Of a DNA stretch of 64,000 nt, positions 46,762 through 56,197 are shown in pieces. Both the position numbers and the translations under genes were made by a program. Below the pieces are notes generated by a model, which was given only the letters and a program-made list of their open reading frames with translations, ran no database searches and was not told the DNA's origin. The DNA is from CBFDBF01 sp050293315 (GTDB taxonomy: Bacteria > Pseudomonadota > Gammaproteobacteria > Chromatiales > Chromatiaceae). Where the stretch lies: assembly GCA_050293315.1 (NCBI GenBank), contig JBNKMS010000008.1:47992-111991 (forward strand). The letters are read 5' to 3'. Numbering within the stretch: position 1 is the first letter of the stretch; each line of letters starts with the position of its first letter.

Positions 46762-47358
46762 TTAGAAGCTTACTTTCGGGGCAGCCTGAATCTCAGCGCT
46801 ATCCTCAAACTCCAGAAGGGTGGCGTCCTTGGCGTGACCAAACATGGTCGCGAAGAAGTTGGGTGGAAAGGTCTGTTTGTACGTATTGTAGGCCATCACC
46901 TGATCGTTGAACGACTGGCGGGCAAAGGAGACCTTGTTTTCAGTGGTTATCAACTCTTCACTAAGCTGCATCATATTCTGGTTGGCCTTGAGATCTGGAT
47001 AGGCCTCCATCACCACATTTAACTTACCCAGCGCACCGGCCAGTTGCCCCTCTGCAGCGGCAAAAGAGGTCATGGCATCGCCATTCGAGGGATCAGCTGC
47101 AGCCTTGGCCAGGCTGCTGGCAGCGGCATTACGGGCAGCGGTGACCGCCTCCAGGGTCTCTCTCTCATGTTTGAGATAACCCTTGGCCGTCTCAATCAGA
47201 TTGGGTATCAGATCGTAGCGTCTCTTCAGCTGCACCTCGATCTGGGCAAAGGCGTTTTTATAACGATTTTTCAGGGTTACCAGCTTGTTGTATATCCCAA
47301 TGATATACAGCACTACAACGGCGGCAATCACCAGGATGACGATCAATGCAGTTCCCAT
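46762..47358 (-). CDS. lemA: LemA-family protein
   Basis: A 198-aa protein with one N-terminal membrane helix (ALIVILVIAAVVVLYIIGIYN) and a helical bundle. YNKLVTLKNRYKNAFAQIEVQLKRRYDLIPNLIETAKGY is the LemA signature and FNDQVMAYNTYKQTFPPNFFA ends the domain. The function is unknown in bacteria. It is encoded with an M48 protease, as in many genomes, and probably associates with it in the membrane. Confidence 0.93.
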   Translation of the reverse strand: MGTALIVILVIAAVVVLYIIGIYNKLVTLKNRYKNAFAQIEVQLKRRYDLIPNLIETAKGYLKHERETLEAVTAARNAAASSLAKAAADPSNGDAMTSFAAAEGQLAGALGKLNVVMEAYPDLKANQNMMQLSEELITTENKVSFARQSFNDQVMAYNTYKQTFPPNFFATMFGHAKDATLLEFEDSAEIQAAPKVSF

Positions 47359-47662
47359 GGTTTACTCCTTATTTTGTGCCAGTATGGATGAATACTGTGC
47401 TCAATTTTAGCATGTAAAACGGTCAAAAAAGTAGGCAATTGTGCAGTCTGCAACGGATGCCGCTTATGACCATAACCATTTGATAGAATGGATAAAATAG
47501 CAAATTAGTAACGCCTCATTAAGGGCGTAATATCCTTAAATTACCAGGGTTTGAAGAAACCCGCCCAATGTAATCCACCTATCATATTTATGGTCTATAC
47601 TTGCTCGATAGTTAAAGCAGGGTATTTTTTCAGGACATAGAAGTCGTAGGAGAGCCTTTGAC
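47359..47662. other. Intergenic region between lemA and the SAP-domain gene
   Basis: About 300 bases between divergent genes. The only clear signal is AGGAGA, 8 bases before the ATG at 47663. An imperfect ACGCC/GGCGT hairpin lies near 47510-47535. No gene or promoter with good boxes was recognised. Confidence 0.5.
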
Positions 47663-47854
47663 ATGAACATGAATGAAATTCGATATATCGCGAAAGAGAG
47701 GGCCATTAGCGCAGGCAAGATGCGCAAGGCCGAGTTGATCCGCGCTATCCAATCAGAAGAGCATAACGACCCATGTTTCGCTACTGAGCATTTCAGGGAG
47801 TGCGATCAAATGGACTGCCTCTGGCGTAACGACTGCGGGAAAAATATATCCTGA
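47663..47854 (+). CDS. Small SAP-domain, cysteine-containing protein
   Basis: A 63-aa protein. The N-terminal half (NEIRYIAKERAISAGKMRKAELIRAIQSEE) is a SAP/Rho-N-type helix-turn-helix for nucleic acid binding. The C-terminal half has Cys-Phe, then ECDQMDCLWRNDC with three Cys, likely a metal or disulfide site. Similar small proteins are known, annotated as SAP-domain proteins. AGGAGA lies 8 bases before ATG 47663. It is monocistronic. Confidence 0.7.
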   Translation: MNMNEIRYIAKERAISAGKMRKAELIRAIQSEEHNDPCFATEHFRECDQMDCLWRNDCGKNIS

Positions 47855-48014
47855 TTTGACCCAACAGAATGGCCCTCTGTACTGCAATTTTGCACAATTT
47901 CACACAGAAGCTACATGGTTTTTGTATCACCTAATAATTTCTTAAGCTTAGCTTAAGGTAGAGATGGGAGTATGCATCTAGTGTTTCCAATTAATCGGTT
48001 GTCGCTAGGTGCAT

Positions 48015-49916
48015 ATGCCACAGATAAATACCATTTTACGGGTGTATTTCACCCTTATATTCCTAACGGTTTTATTCATACTGTCGCTGTTTTGGCAATA
48101 TTCAGAATCTGATCTGCTAAGCGTAAAACTATTTATCCTTGCAGGATCAATCAGTTACGCAGTGCTATATCTATTGCCGTCAGTTCTACTCACAAAGTTG
48201 GCCGTATCCTGGCTAAAACCGCAGGATCATCCGACCAAATCACGGATAAACTCGGTGTATTTTGTTGCCTGGATAACAAGTTCTTTGGTCATCCTGATAA
48301 TCTACGGCGACTATAAACTCTTCGAGCTGTATGAATACCACTTTAATAGTTTCGTCTGGAATCTGGTTACCACCCCCGGAGGCATAGAGGCATTAGGGGT
48401 AACAAGTGAAACCATCATTACGATGCTGTTTCAGGTCACGGCACTCATGCTTTATACAGCTGTGGCACTCTTTCTTGTCCACAGTCTGTTACATACAAGA
48501 ATTGTGATACCAAAACGCGTCTTTGCCTCCTTTATCAGCGCTATGTTGGCAGTACTGTTATTTGAAGAAAGCGTCCATGCATATAGTGTGCAGACAGGTA
48601 AGGAGGAGTATCTGCAGGCAACCGAAGTTATACCCTTTAGCTTTAAATCAAGGGCAGGGAGCTTTTTTACCAGCATTGGAGTAAAACAGGTCCACACGCA
48701 TCAGTATGAACTGGCTCAAGGAGAGATCAACTATCCTCTGTCTACTATTGAGTCAAAACCACTGGACAACTATCCGAACATTATTATGCTGGTTGCAGAA
48801 TCCTTCCGCTGGGATCTGCTTGACCCGGATATAACCCCCAACCTGTGGAGGCTGTCGCAAGAATCCATAACATTTAATCAACACTATAGTGGAGGCAATA
48901 GGACACGTATGGGGTTGTTCTCCATGTTTTATGGTCTGCCTGCGCCATATTGGTACAGCTTTGAGCAGCAAAGAATCGCTCCCGTATTGATGAATGTTAT
49001 ACGCGAAAAAGGGTATCAACTAGCACTACATACCAGCCAAAGCTTCAGTTACCCCGAACTGAATCATACGACTTTCTCTGGTATTCCTGAAAAGTTTATG
49101 CGGGAGATAAAGACCGGCGAACCATGGCAGAGAGACGTTCAAAATATAACCGAGATTATCGATCAGCTGGACCAATCTGACAAACATCTTCCAAACTATA
49201 CATTCATGTTCTTTGAGTCTACTCATGCCCCGTACACCTTTCCGCAAGATGCGGTTATTCGAGCTGATTACATAAAAGAGATGAATTATGTCAATCTAGA
49301 CCTGCTGAATAAGATTGATGGTATGCACAATCGTTATATAAATGCTGCACACCATATCGATAAGCAGGTCGGTCGACTACTGGACTACCTTAGACAGAAC
49401 GACATGATGAAGAACACCATCGTTTTGTTTACAGGCGACCATGGAGAAGAGTTCATGGAAAAGGGTCACTGGGGCCATGGACATAACGCAACATTCCCAG
49501 AAGAACAGGTACATGTGCCCCTGGTCCTATGGATGCCTGGTGAGCAGCCGAGAGAGATCAATACCAGGACCTCACACACACAGATACCACAAACCTTATT
49601 GGCCCGCTTGGGAGTAACGACTCCGCCGGAGAAATATAGCTCGGCTGGCGATCTATTTTCACCGCTACCTTACTTAACTATGGGCAACTACAATTATATG
49701 TCGCTATTCGATGGTGGATATAAAGTGACTTTTCCTTTCTCTAAGACAGATTATTTCCACTACTCACTCTATAATGATCACGACGTCAAAGTTCTACGTA
49801 ATGAGAAAGAGAGGCTAATCTCTTATCTTGAACCGGAGTTACAAGACAACGCAGAAATGTGCAGACGATTTATTGTTGATGGCGATAAGAGGGAAGAGGG
49901 CGGCGGCGTCAATTAA
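48015..49916 (+). CDS. YejM/LapC-like membrane sulfatase-fold protein (DUF3413)
   Basis: A 633-aa protein with about five transmembrane helices in the first 190 residues and a periplasmic sulfatase-like domain from about 255. IIMLVAESFRWDLL, SGGNRTRMGLFSMFYGLP, FESTHAPY and GDHGEEFMEKGHWGHGHN correspond to the metal and nucleophile regions of YejM (PbgA). E. coli YejM regulates LpxC through LapB and so lipopolysaccharide amounts; its sulfatase domain lacks full activity. ATG 48015 is preferred to GTG 48009. It stands alone, unlike the E. coli yejL-yejM pair. Confidence 0.82.
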   Translation: MPQINTILRVYFTLIFLTVLFILSLFWQYSESDLLSVKLFILAGSISYAVLYLLPSVLLTKLAVSWLKPQDHPTKSRINSVYFVAWITSSLVILIIYGDYKLFELYEYHFNSFVWNLVTTPGGIEALGVTSETIITMLFQVTALMLYTAVALFLVHSLLHTRIVIPKRVFASFISAMLAVLLFEESVHAYSVQTGKEEYLQATEVIPFSFKSRAGSFFTSIGVKQVHTHQYELAQGEINYPLSTIESKPLDNYPNIIMLVAESFRWDLLDPDITPNLWRLSQESITFNQHYSGGNRTRMGLFSMFYGLPAPYWYSFEQQRIAPVLMNVIREKGYQLALHTSQSFSYPELNHTTFSGIPEKFMREIKTGEPWQRDVQNITEIIDQLDQSDKHLPNYTFMFFESTHAPYTFPQDAVIRADYIKEMNYVNLDLLNKIDGMHNRYINAAHHIDKQVGRLLDYLRQNDMMKNTIVLFTGDHGEEFMEKGHWGHGHNATFPEEQVHVPLVLWMPGEQPREINTRTSHTQIPQTLLARLGVTTPPEKYSSAGDLFSPLPYLTMGNYNYMSLFDGGYKVTFPFSKTDYFHYSLYNDHDVKVLRNEKERLISYLEPELQDNAEMCRRFIVDGDKREEGGGVN

Positions 49917-50336
49917 TCGCTAACGCAATCCGCTATAAGCGAGCTGCATCTAACACGTAATAACTTTATTCAAAACATTCAGGGAATATATCTCTTAGCG
50001 CATCAAGTATCTTTACGAAAAACCGGATCGGAACCACTACTGTCCCATTTAGTTTACTGTGTATGGCTGTAATTCCCTATGTCGCTTAGCTCTATTGTGG
50101 GTTTGCTGGTATTTGAGACATGAAAACCAAAAACTGAGCGTCCCTTCTCCCTACGGGAGAAGGACAGGATGAGGGGATCAATAAAATCAAAGCCTTAGCT
50201 TTTAGATCCCCTCACCCTAACCCTCTCCCGGAGGGACCTCGGTACCCGGAGGGTGGAGGGGATTACGTGGGACAGCAATGGATCGGAACACAGTTTTCGC
50301 TAATATAGGCTAGGCTATTTACACAACTCTTATTGC
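49917..50336. repeat. Palindromic dispersed element between convergent genes
   Basis: Noncoding. CGGAACCACTACTGTCCCA (50029-50047) and TGGGACAGCAATGGATCGG (50268-50286) are imperfect inverted ends, about 14 of 19 matching. Between them a large palindrome (CCCTTCTCCCTACGGGAGAAGG, GATGAGGGGATC, then GATCCCCTCACCCTAACCCTCTCCC) is built from the same unit as 42551-42587. The tail ATCGGAACACAG...CTAATATAGGC also resembles 63431-63463. It may end transcription from both sides. Confidence 0.55.
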
Positions 50337-51548
50337 TCACTTAATCAACTGATTCATGTCGAAGATCGGCATCAAGATAGCCAATACAATAGTGAGCACG
50401 ACACCACCCATAACTAATATCAACATTGGCTCAAAGACACCTACTACCATTTCAGTATAAGACTGTATCTCGTTCTCCTGATTGACTGCGGCACTATCCA
50501 GCATCTCAGGCAGTTGTCCGCTGCTCTCGCCACTAGCAATAAGGTTCACGGTAATAGGGGGGAACAAATTACTTTTGGCCAGCGCCTGGCTGAGGCTGCC
50601 GCCTTCTCTGACTTTTACGGTAGCTTTTTGTATGGCGGCCTTAATGGCGAGGTTTGGTGTAACCTGGGCTGAAATCCGTAACGCCTCCAAAAGCTCAACC
50701 CCACTACCACTTAGTATCGCCATTGTGCGGGTAAAACGCGCAGTGTTTGAGCTTCTGGCAAAACGGCCAATCAGTGGCAGTTTCAGTATAAATTTGTGGG
50801 CACTGAAGCGTATGTTATCGATCCTTAGGAGGAGTCTGATAACCAACCATAGCAATACCAGGCCAAGCAACATGTACAGCCCATATTGTTTAAACACCTC
50901 GCTTAGGGTAATAAGCGCCTGTGTAAGGGTTGGTAGTTCCTGGCCTAGGTCATCAAATACACCGACAATCTCTGGTATTACATAGGTTAACAGTCCCAAC
51001 ACAACCAACAGTGAGATTATGGTGAGCAGCAATGGATAGACCATAGCAAGCTGCAGTTTTTTCTTGACCTGTTCTTGTGCCTCAAGATGATCAGCGAGCT
51101 GCCCAAGTATTGCATCCAACTTGCCTGATGACTCACCAGCCTCAATAGTTGCCCGATAAAGAGGGGAGAATACGTTTGGATACATGGCACATGCCTGGGT
51201 AAGGCTTTGGCCTTCAAGAACACTGCCACGTAGACCAAGGATGATCTTACGGGTCTGTTTACGCTCTGTTTGCTCGGAGACTACACGCAGACTCTCTTCT
51301 AGCGTCAGACCGGATTTACTTAGGGCTGCAAGTTGACGTGTAATAAGTGCCAGGTCGCTACTTTTGGCGCGGTCGCTATAGTGTTTGGCTCCTTTGTCAT
51401 TGCCTTTCTTGTGTACAGCCTCAACTGCAACTGGGGTAAGTCCCTTTTCCCGCAGTAGTTGGCGTGCCCTTTTTGCGGTATCAGCCTCAATAATACCGCG
51501 ATCTTTAGCGCCGTTTGTGTTTAGTGCTTGATATTCAAAGGCCGGCAT
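50337..51548 (-). CDS. gspF: Type II secretion inner-membrane protein GspF
   Basis: A 403-aa polytopic protein that anchors the secretion ATPase in the inner membrane. Two T2SSF domains are seen, with SGLTLEESLR and GEGSGKL-like ESSGKLDAIL in the first and GSGVELLEALR and SGESSGQLPEML in the second. Three membrane helices are at about 170-190, 220-240 and 370-395. It ends the gspC-D-E-F run. Confidence 0.96.
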   Translation of the reverse strand: MPAFEYQALNTNGAKDRGIIEADTAKRARQLLREKGLTPVAVEAVHKKGNDKGAKHYSDRAKSSDLALITRQLAALSKSGLTLEESLRVVSEQTERKQTRKIILGLRGSVLEGQSLTQACAMYPNVFSPLYRATIEAGESSGKLDAILGQLADHLEAQEQVKKKLQLAMVYPLLLTIISLLVVLGLLTYVIPEIVGVFDDLGQELPTLTQALITLSEVFKQYGLYMLLGLVLLWLVIRLLLRIDNIRFSAHKFILKLPLIGRFARSSNTARFTRTMAILSGSGVELLEALRISAQVTPNLAIKAAIQKATVKVREGGSLSQALAKSNLFPPITVNLIASGESSGQLPEMLDSAAVNQENEIQSYTEMVVGVFEPMLILVMGGVVLTIVLAILMPIFDMNQLIK

Positions 51549-51551
51549 AGC

Positions 51552-53051
51552 CTACTCTTCATGAATAACGCGTATAATTTCATCTAGTGAGGTCTCCCCC
51601 ATAAGCACCTTTTGACATGCATTCTGCTTTATTCCATCAGTTTTCGTTCTCGCATACTCCTCCAACTCATGCTCTCCGGCGCCATCGTGTATCTTTTCCC
51701 TAATGTTGTCATCCAGCGCTATAACCTCAAATATACCTACGCGGCCTCTGAACCCAATATCGTTACACTCACTACACCCCTTAGAACGATATAGGGTCAC
51801 CGGTTTATTATGCTCTTCCTTTAACCCCAGTGTCTGCAGATCTGATGCAGATGCAGTATATGGTTCACGGCATTGGTGACATAGCTTTCTAACCAGGCGC
51901 TGAGCAATAGAACCAGATAGGCTGGAGGCTAGAAGAAATGGCTCTACGCCCATATCACGCAGGCGGGTTATTGCCCCGACAGCAGTATTCGTATGCAGAG
52001 TCGATAACACTAGATGTCCGGTCAGGCTGGCCTGCACCGCTATCTCTGCAGTCTCGGTATCACGGATCTCACCAACCATAACCACGTCTGGATCCTGCCG
52101 CAGAATGGCTCGAAGACCACGTGCAAAATCCATATCCACCTTGGTATTTACCTGTGTCTGGCCGATACCATCTAGATAGTACTCGACCGGATCCTCAATG
52201 GTAAGGATATTCCGGCTACGCTCATTCAAGACCGACAGCATGGCGTATAGTGATGTGGTTTTACCTGAACCTGTCGGGCCGGTCACCAAAATTATGCCAT
52301 GTGGCTGCTTGATCAGTTTTGTGATTTCAGCCAGCTCCGGATCTGCCATACCCAGCTGGGTGAGATTCAGTGTCCCGGTCTGTTTATCCAGTAGCCTAAG
52401 CACTACCCGTTCGCCGTGGCTAGAGGGGAGGGTGGATACCCTGACATCTACTGATCTACCGCCGATACGCAGTGATATACGCCCATCCTGAGGCAGGCGC
52501 TTCTCAGCGATATCCAGCTTAGACATGACCTTAATGCGTGAGATCAACAATGGGGCCAGTGCCCGTTGCGGCTGCAGCACCTCTTTGAGTACACCATCAA
52601 TACGCAGACGGACAACCAGACGATCCTCATACGACTCTATATGAATATCTGATGCATTCTCTTTAATGGCCTCTGCCAACAGCGCATTAATAAGTCTGAT
52701 TATCGGTGCCTCATCGGCACTCTCGAGTAGATCTTCTGGCTCGGGTAGATGCTGCGCAATATCACTCAGATTAAGATCATCATTCAGAGTTTCAACCATC
52801 TGTTGAGCCTGGCCAGAGCTATGCTCATAGGTTTGTTGCATCAAACGGTTAAACTCGTCCGCATTAACGGATCTGAATTCCAGTGGCATCTGTAGAAAAC
52901 GTCGTGCCTCAAGTAAGGCGTACGTAGATACTGATTCAGTATGGACTATTACACCGCCGTGCTCATTATGCTCCGTAAGCAGCAGCGCATGTTTTTTCAC
53001 AAAGCTATAGGGAAGAGTTCTAGCCTTGTTAGGCTGTATACCGTCACTCAT
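51552..53051 (-). CDS. gspE: Type II secretion ATPase GspE
   Basis: About 499 aa. The hexameric ATPase drives pseudopilus growth in the cytoplasm. It has an N-terminal GspE domain, Walker A GPTGSGKTTSLYA, an Asp box IRDPVEYYLDG-like ILTIEDPVEYY, VGEIRDTETAEIA (Walker B) and STLHTNTA (His box). The zinc tetracysteine is CHQCREPYT...CSECNDIGF. ATG 53051 overlaps the gspD stop by 8 bases (ATGAGTGA). Confidence 0.97.
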   Translation of the reverse strand: MSDGIQPNKARTLPYSFVKKHALLLTEHNEHGGVIVHTESVSTYALLEARRFLQMPLEFRSVNADEFNRLMQQTYEHSSGQAQQMVETLNDDLNLSDIAQHLPEPEDLLESADEAPIIRLINALLAEAIKENASDIHIESYEDRLVVRLRIDGVLKEVLQPQRALAPLLISRIKVMSKLDIAEKRLPQDGRISLRIGGRSVDVRVSTLPSSHGERVVLRLLDKQTGTLNLTQLGMADPELAEITKLIKQPHGIILVTGPTGSGKTTSLYAMLSVLNERSRNILTIEDPVEYYLDGIGQTQVNTKVDMDFARGLRAILRQDPDVVMVGEIRDTETAEIAVQASLTGHLVLSTLHTNTAVGAITRLRDMGVEPFLLASSLSGSIAQRLVRKLCHQCREPYTASASDLQTLGLKEEHNKPVTLYRSKGCSECNDIGFRGRVGIFEVIALDDNIREKIHDGAGEHELEEYARTKTDGIKQNACQKVLMGETSLDEIIRVIHEE

Positions 53052-55098
53052 AGATATTGAGGTCAATCTCATCTACCGGGGCAGGGATAGTCGCATCCTC
53101 TTGTTGCAGAACCGGAAGAATAGAGGGCTGCATGTCAGGTAGTAGCGGTGGTTCTTCACCAGGCATATGTTTAATTCCATACTTCCAGGTCTGCCGCTGT
53201 TGTCCTCGGATACGCATATACTCATCATCCGCCAGTTGTCTGTTGGCATTTTCATTACGCAAAATACGCGGACGCAGGAACACCATCAGGTTCTTCTTTT
53301 CGTACTCTGTACTTCTGGATCTGAACAGATTTCCAAGCACCGGGATATCCCCAAGTAGCGGCACCTTGGAGGCTGTCTCAGAGAGAGCGTTGTCGATCAA
53401 ACCACCCAGTACGATTATTTCGCCATCGTCTACTAGAACGGTTGTATTAATGGTCCGTTTGTTGGTAGTAAGACCCTCAATCGTTGAATCCTTGTCAACA
53501 CTGGAGACCTCTTGATCAATCTTCAGCTCGACGGTCCTGCCTTCATTGATATGTGGCGTTACATTAAGCTTTATCCCCACATCATGGCGCTCAATCGTCT
53601 GGAATGGATTGGCGCCGGCATTGCTGTCATTGTTCGTATACTGGCCGGTAACGAATGGTACGTTTTGCCCCACATGGATTGAGGCCTCTTCATTATCCAG
53701 TGTCACCAGTGATGGCGTAGATAGGATGTTTGTATCGCCATCACTTACCAGTGCTTTCAATATTCCCCGAATACTGCCGTCAGCAATATATCCAAGACTA
53801 AGGCCACTACCTATAACCCCGGGAAATGATGAGGAGAGTGAGCCGGATGGTTGTGACGCGGCAAAGGCATTCCGATCCGACATGGATGTCTGCCAGCTTA
53901 CACCTAGCTCTACTGTCTTATCATCCCTCAGTTCAACAATAATCGCCTCGATATGCACCTGCTCACGTCGTATATCCAGTTTATTAATGACGCTTTGCAA
54001 CGACGCAGTTAAATTGGGCGGGGCAGTCAGTACCAATGCGTTTGTAGATTCATCGGCCTGTATATCAAACATAGGCGCTGTACCAGGCAGGTTACTATTT
54101 CCCTGCTTTGATTTGAGCATCTTATCGCCGACACCACGTAATACTTCAGCTAGAGGCTTTGCCTTGGCGTATTTAAGGTAGATAACGGTGGTATTGCCTT
54201 CGTTCTCAATCGGCCGATCAAGTTGCGCTATTGTATCCCTGACATTGGTACGCCAGCTTGGATCTCCATATAGTATGAGACTATTAGTGCGCTCATCGGC
54301 AGTAATGCTCTGCATCTGGCCTGGGTCTTTGCTGGCAGCAGGTGTGTTTTTAGCCAGGTCCTTTAGAGTATGCACAAGGGTCTCTGCGCGCGCATGTTTG
54401 AGTTTAATTATCGAAATGCCATAATTATTGGCCTGGTCAATACGATGTATGATATCCACTATTCGATTGACATTGGTTGCAGTGTCGGTAATTACCAATG
54501 TGTTGCTACCACTGTGTGCCGCAATATGTGCCTTTTGAGGCAGTAGTGGCCGCAAGATAGTCGATAGTTGTGTTGCATCTGCGTGGTTTACCTGGACCAC
54601 ACGTGTCATCAGAGTATCCCCGGAAGATGGTTGCTCAGATAACACTGTAGGTATACCTTCCTGCTTCGCATCTGTATCGGGGACAATTTTGATGGCATCC
54701 CCGCTAGGAATAGCCGCAAAGCCATGCACCCTCAGGACGGAAAGGAATATCTCATAAACATTGTCCGGTGATGTAGGCGTGGCAAATACTATGGTAACGC
54801 GTCCCTTTACCCGTGGATCTATTATAAAGTTTTTTCCAGTGACTTCAGATACTGTAGCGATAAATGCGCGGATATCAGCGTCATTAAGATTCAGCGTTAT
54901 GCCTTGTTCTTTTGTTGTATTTTTTCTCTTTTTGCCACTATCCTGGCCTATGCTGCTCTCATCTTCTGTGACGCCTTCATCTATGGATATCCCCTCTTGT
55001 TCTGTAATTTTATCATCTATAAATACACCTTCTTCTTGCGCCGCAGCATGCAGCGAAACAAGAAATAACGATAAAATAATATAGAGTCTAATATTCAC
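53044..55098 (-). CDS. gspD: Type II secretion outer-membrane secretin GspD
   Basis: A 684-aa secretin with signal peptide (IILSLFLVSLHAAAQ), an unusually acidic Glu/Asp stretch (22-60), the N0 domain (LNLNDADIRAFIATVSEVTGKNFIIDPRVKG), N1-N3 repeats with VIYLKYAKA and ALVLTAPP, and the secretin barrel with ILSTPSLVTLDNEEASIHVGQNVPF and VPLLGDIPVLGNLFRS. It forms the outer-membrane channel. Confidence 0.97.
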   Translation of the reverse strand: MNIRLYIILSLFLVSLHAAAQEEGVFIDDKITEQEGISIDEGVTEDESSIGQDSGKKRKNTTKEQGITLNLNDADIRAFIATVSEVTGKNFIIDPRVKGRVTIVFATPTSPDNVYEIFLSVLRVHGFAAIPSGDAIKIVPDTDAKQEGIPTVLSEQPSSGDTLMTRVVQVNHADATQLSTILRPLLPQKAHIAAHSGSNTLVITDTATNVNRIVDIIHRIDQANNYGISIIKLKHARAETLVHTLKDLAKNTPAASKDPGQMQSITADERTNSLILYGDPSWRTNVRDTIAQLDRPIENEGNTTVIYLKYAKAKPLAEVLRGVGDKMLKSKQGNSNLPGTAPMFDIQADESTNALVLTAPPNLTASLQSVINKLDIRREQVHIEAIIVELRDDKTVELGVSWQTSMSDRNAFAASQPSGSLSSSFPGVIGSGLSLGYIADGSIRGILKALVSDGDTNILSTPSLVTLDNEEASIHVGQNVPFVTGQYTNNDSNAGANPFQTIERHDVGIKLNVTPHINEGRTVELKIDQEVSSVDKDSTIEGLTTNKRTINTTVLVDDGEIIVLGGLIDNALSETASKVPLLGDIPVLGNLFRSRSTEYEKKNLMVFLRPRILRNENANRQLADDEYMRIRGQQRQTWKYGIKHMPGEEPPLLPDMQPSILPVLQQEDATIPAPVDEIDLNIYE

Positions 55099-55137
55099 TG
55101 CTTTCCCATCTCTAGTGCCCTACTTAACAGAATAGGG

Positions 55138-55731
55138 TTACATAAATTTTCCAGGTTGGTTTACAGGCAGCGGAGGAGGGGATGCCGGGGCCTGCCGGGA
55201 GAGTATATCCTGATTGTGTTCTGGTAACGTCACTTGCGACTTGTTATCAGGCTTCTTTAGGGTCAAAACCTCATGCCGACTATTGCGCTCTAGGATGATA
55301 CGCCTCTTTTCAACAGCATATAAGTGGGCGTTGCCTGGCAACTTGTCTCCTTTTCTATATGGCTTCTGTGGTACTCCTGGCGCCTTAATAATTGCAAGAC
55401 CACTATTCGTGTCACGGTCAAATACTACACCGAGCAGCTGTAGATTCAGGCGTGTCTCAGGTGCATTGATAATCTTCTTAGCCAAAGAGTCTTTTGATGG
55501 TGCAGCTGCCTTGCCGAAAAGATGAAAATTCGCCAATCTGCGGAAGTCTACCTTACGGACTTGCGGCTTGGTGACACCCTGGAGCGACCTTACTTCTGAC
55601 TGTTGAAGAACATTACCTATATCTGTGTACAACGAATTTGCAGCTACAGCACATGCAGCCACCAGCATGATAGCTGCGGTGATGATCGCTATCCTGGCTG
55701 GGAGAGGGGCCTTTGTATAAAACTGCAGCAT
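55138..55731 (-). CDS. gspC: Type II secretion protein GspC
   Basis: A 197-aa inner-membrane protein with one helix (RIAIITAAIMLVAACAVAANSLY) and the homology region (FHLFGKA, APETRLNLQLLGVVFDR, GLAIIKAPGVPQKPYRKGDKLPGNAHLYAVEKRRIILER) that binds GspD. No PDZ domain follows, so the C-terminus is short and proline-rich. ATG 55731 is preferred; a TTG 24 bases upstream also opens the frame. Confidence 0.9.
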   Translation of the reverse strand: MLQFYTKAPLPARIAIITAAIMLVAACAVAANSLYTDIGNVLQQSEVRSLQGVTKPQVRKVDFRRLANFHLFGKAAAPSKDSLAKKIINAPETRLNLQLLGVVFDRDTNSGLAIIKAPGVPQKPYRKGDKLPGNAHLYAVEKRRIILERNSRHEVLTLKKPDNKSQVTLPEHNQDILSRQAPASPPPLPVNQPGKFM

Positions 55732-56041
55732 GTCTGAAATCAATCCATGAGGCAATAAATATTCTGAAAAATCAGTAGTTTGAACATACCAACACGTACG
55801 AAAACCTACCGACGCCTATGCTCTAGCTGCACAATCATCATTGAACGAACTAAATATCACACATATTGCATATCTGAACAAGGGCATCTTACAACTCCAC
55901 AAGGAACGGCTATCGCACTGAAAAACATCTATTTCTCCAATACCATTCTTGGTTCATTTTTCTAGAGGTAATAACACCGCTTGACATAAGGAATTGGATG
56001 TTTCATTCTGGTGGAAAATAAAAATAGAGAGAAGGAATTCC
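55732..56041. other. Intergenic region between gspC and the RHS module
   Basis: About 310 bases, AT-rich. It holds the candidate promoter at 55981-56009. An open frame of 61 codons from 55780 lacks a ribosome site and a recognisable product and is not taken as a gene. Confidence 0.55.
55981..56009 (+). promoter_or_regulatory. Candidate promoter of the RHS module
   Basis: A perfect TTGACA at 55981-55986 is followed after 17 bases by CATTCT (56004-56009), a weak -10 box matching three of six positions. It lies 33 bases before the small ORF at 56042 and 189 before the first RHS head gene. Confidence 0.35.
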
Positions 56042-56170
56042 ATGTTGACTAATTACTTCTTTAAATCCCATCTGCAAAATTTCTCACTGCGCATGCCTGA
56101 TGGTTGCTTACCTAACAGTAAGTGCTGCTTTCTACTTGGACGGAATAGAAATAGCGAGAAAAGATCATAA
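56042..56170 (+). CDS. Possible small leader ORF (42 aa)
   Basis: A 42-codon frame with a good ribosome site (GAAGGA, 6 bases before ATG). The product is cationic with Cys residues (CLPNSKCCFLLG) and ends RNSEKRS. No signal peptide or family was recognised. It ends 27 bases before the first RHS head gene. It may be a leader, a decayed gene fragment or noise. Confidence 0.3.
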   Translation: MLTNYFFKSHLQNFSLRMPDGCLPNSKCCFLLGRNRNSEKRS

Positions 56171-56197
56171 AGAATAACCAAAGAAGGATGCCAAGTA

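Noticed and set aside
55780..55965. 61-codon frame upstream of the RHS module
   Set aside because: No ribosome site, no signal peptide and no coherent protein pattern.
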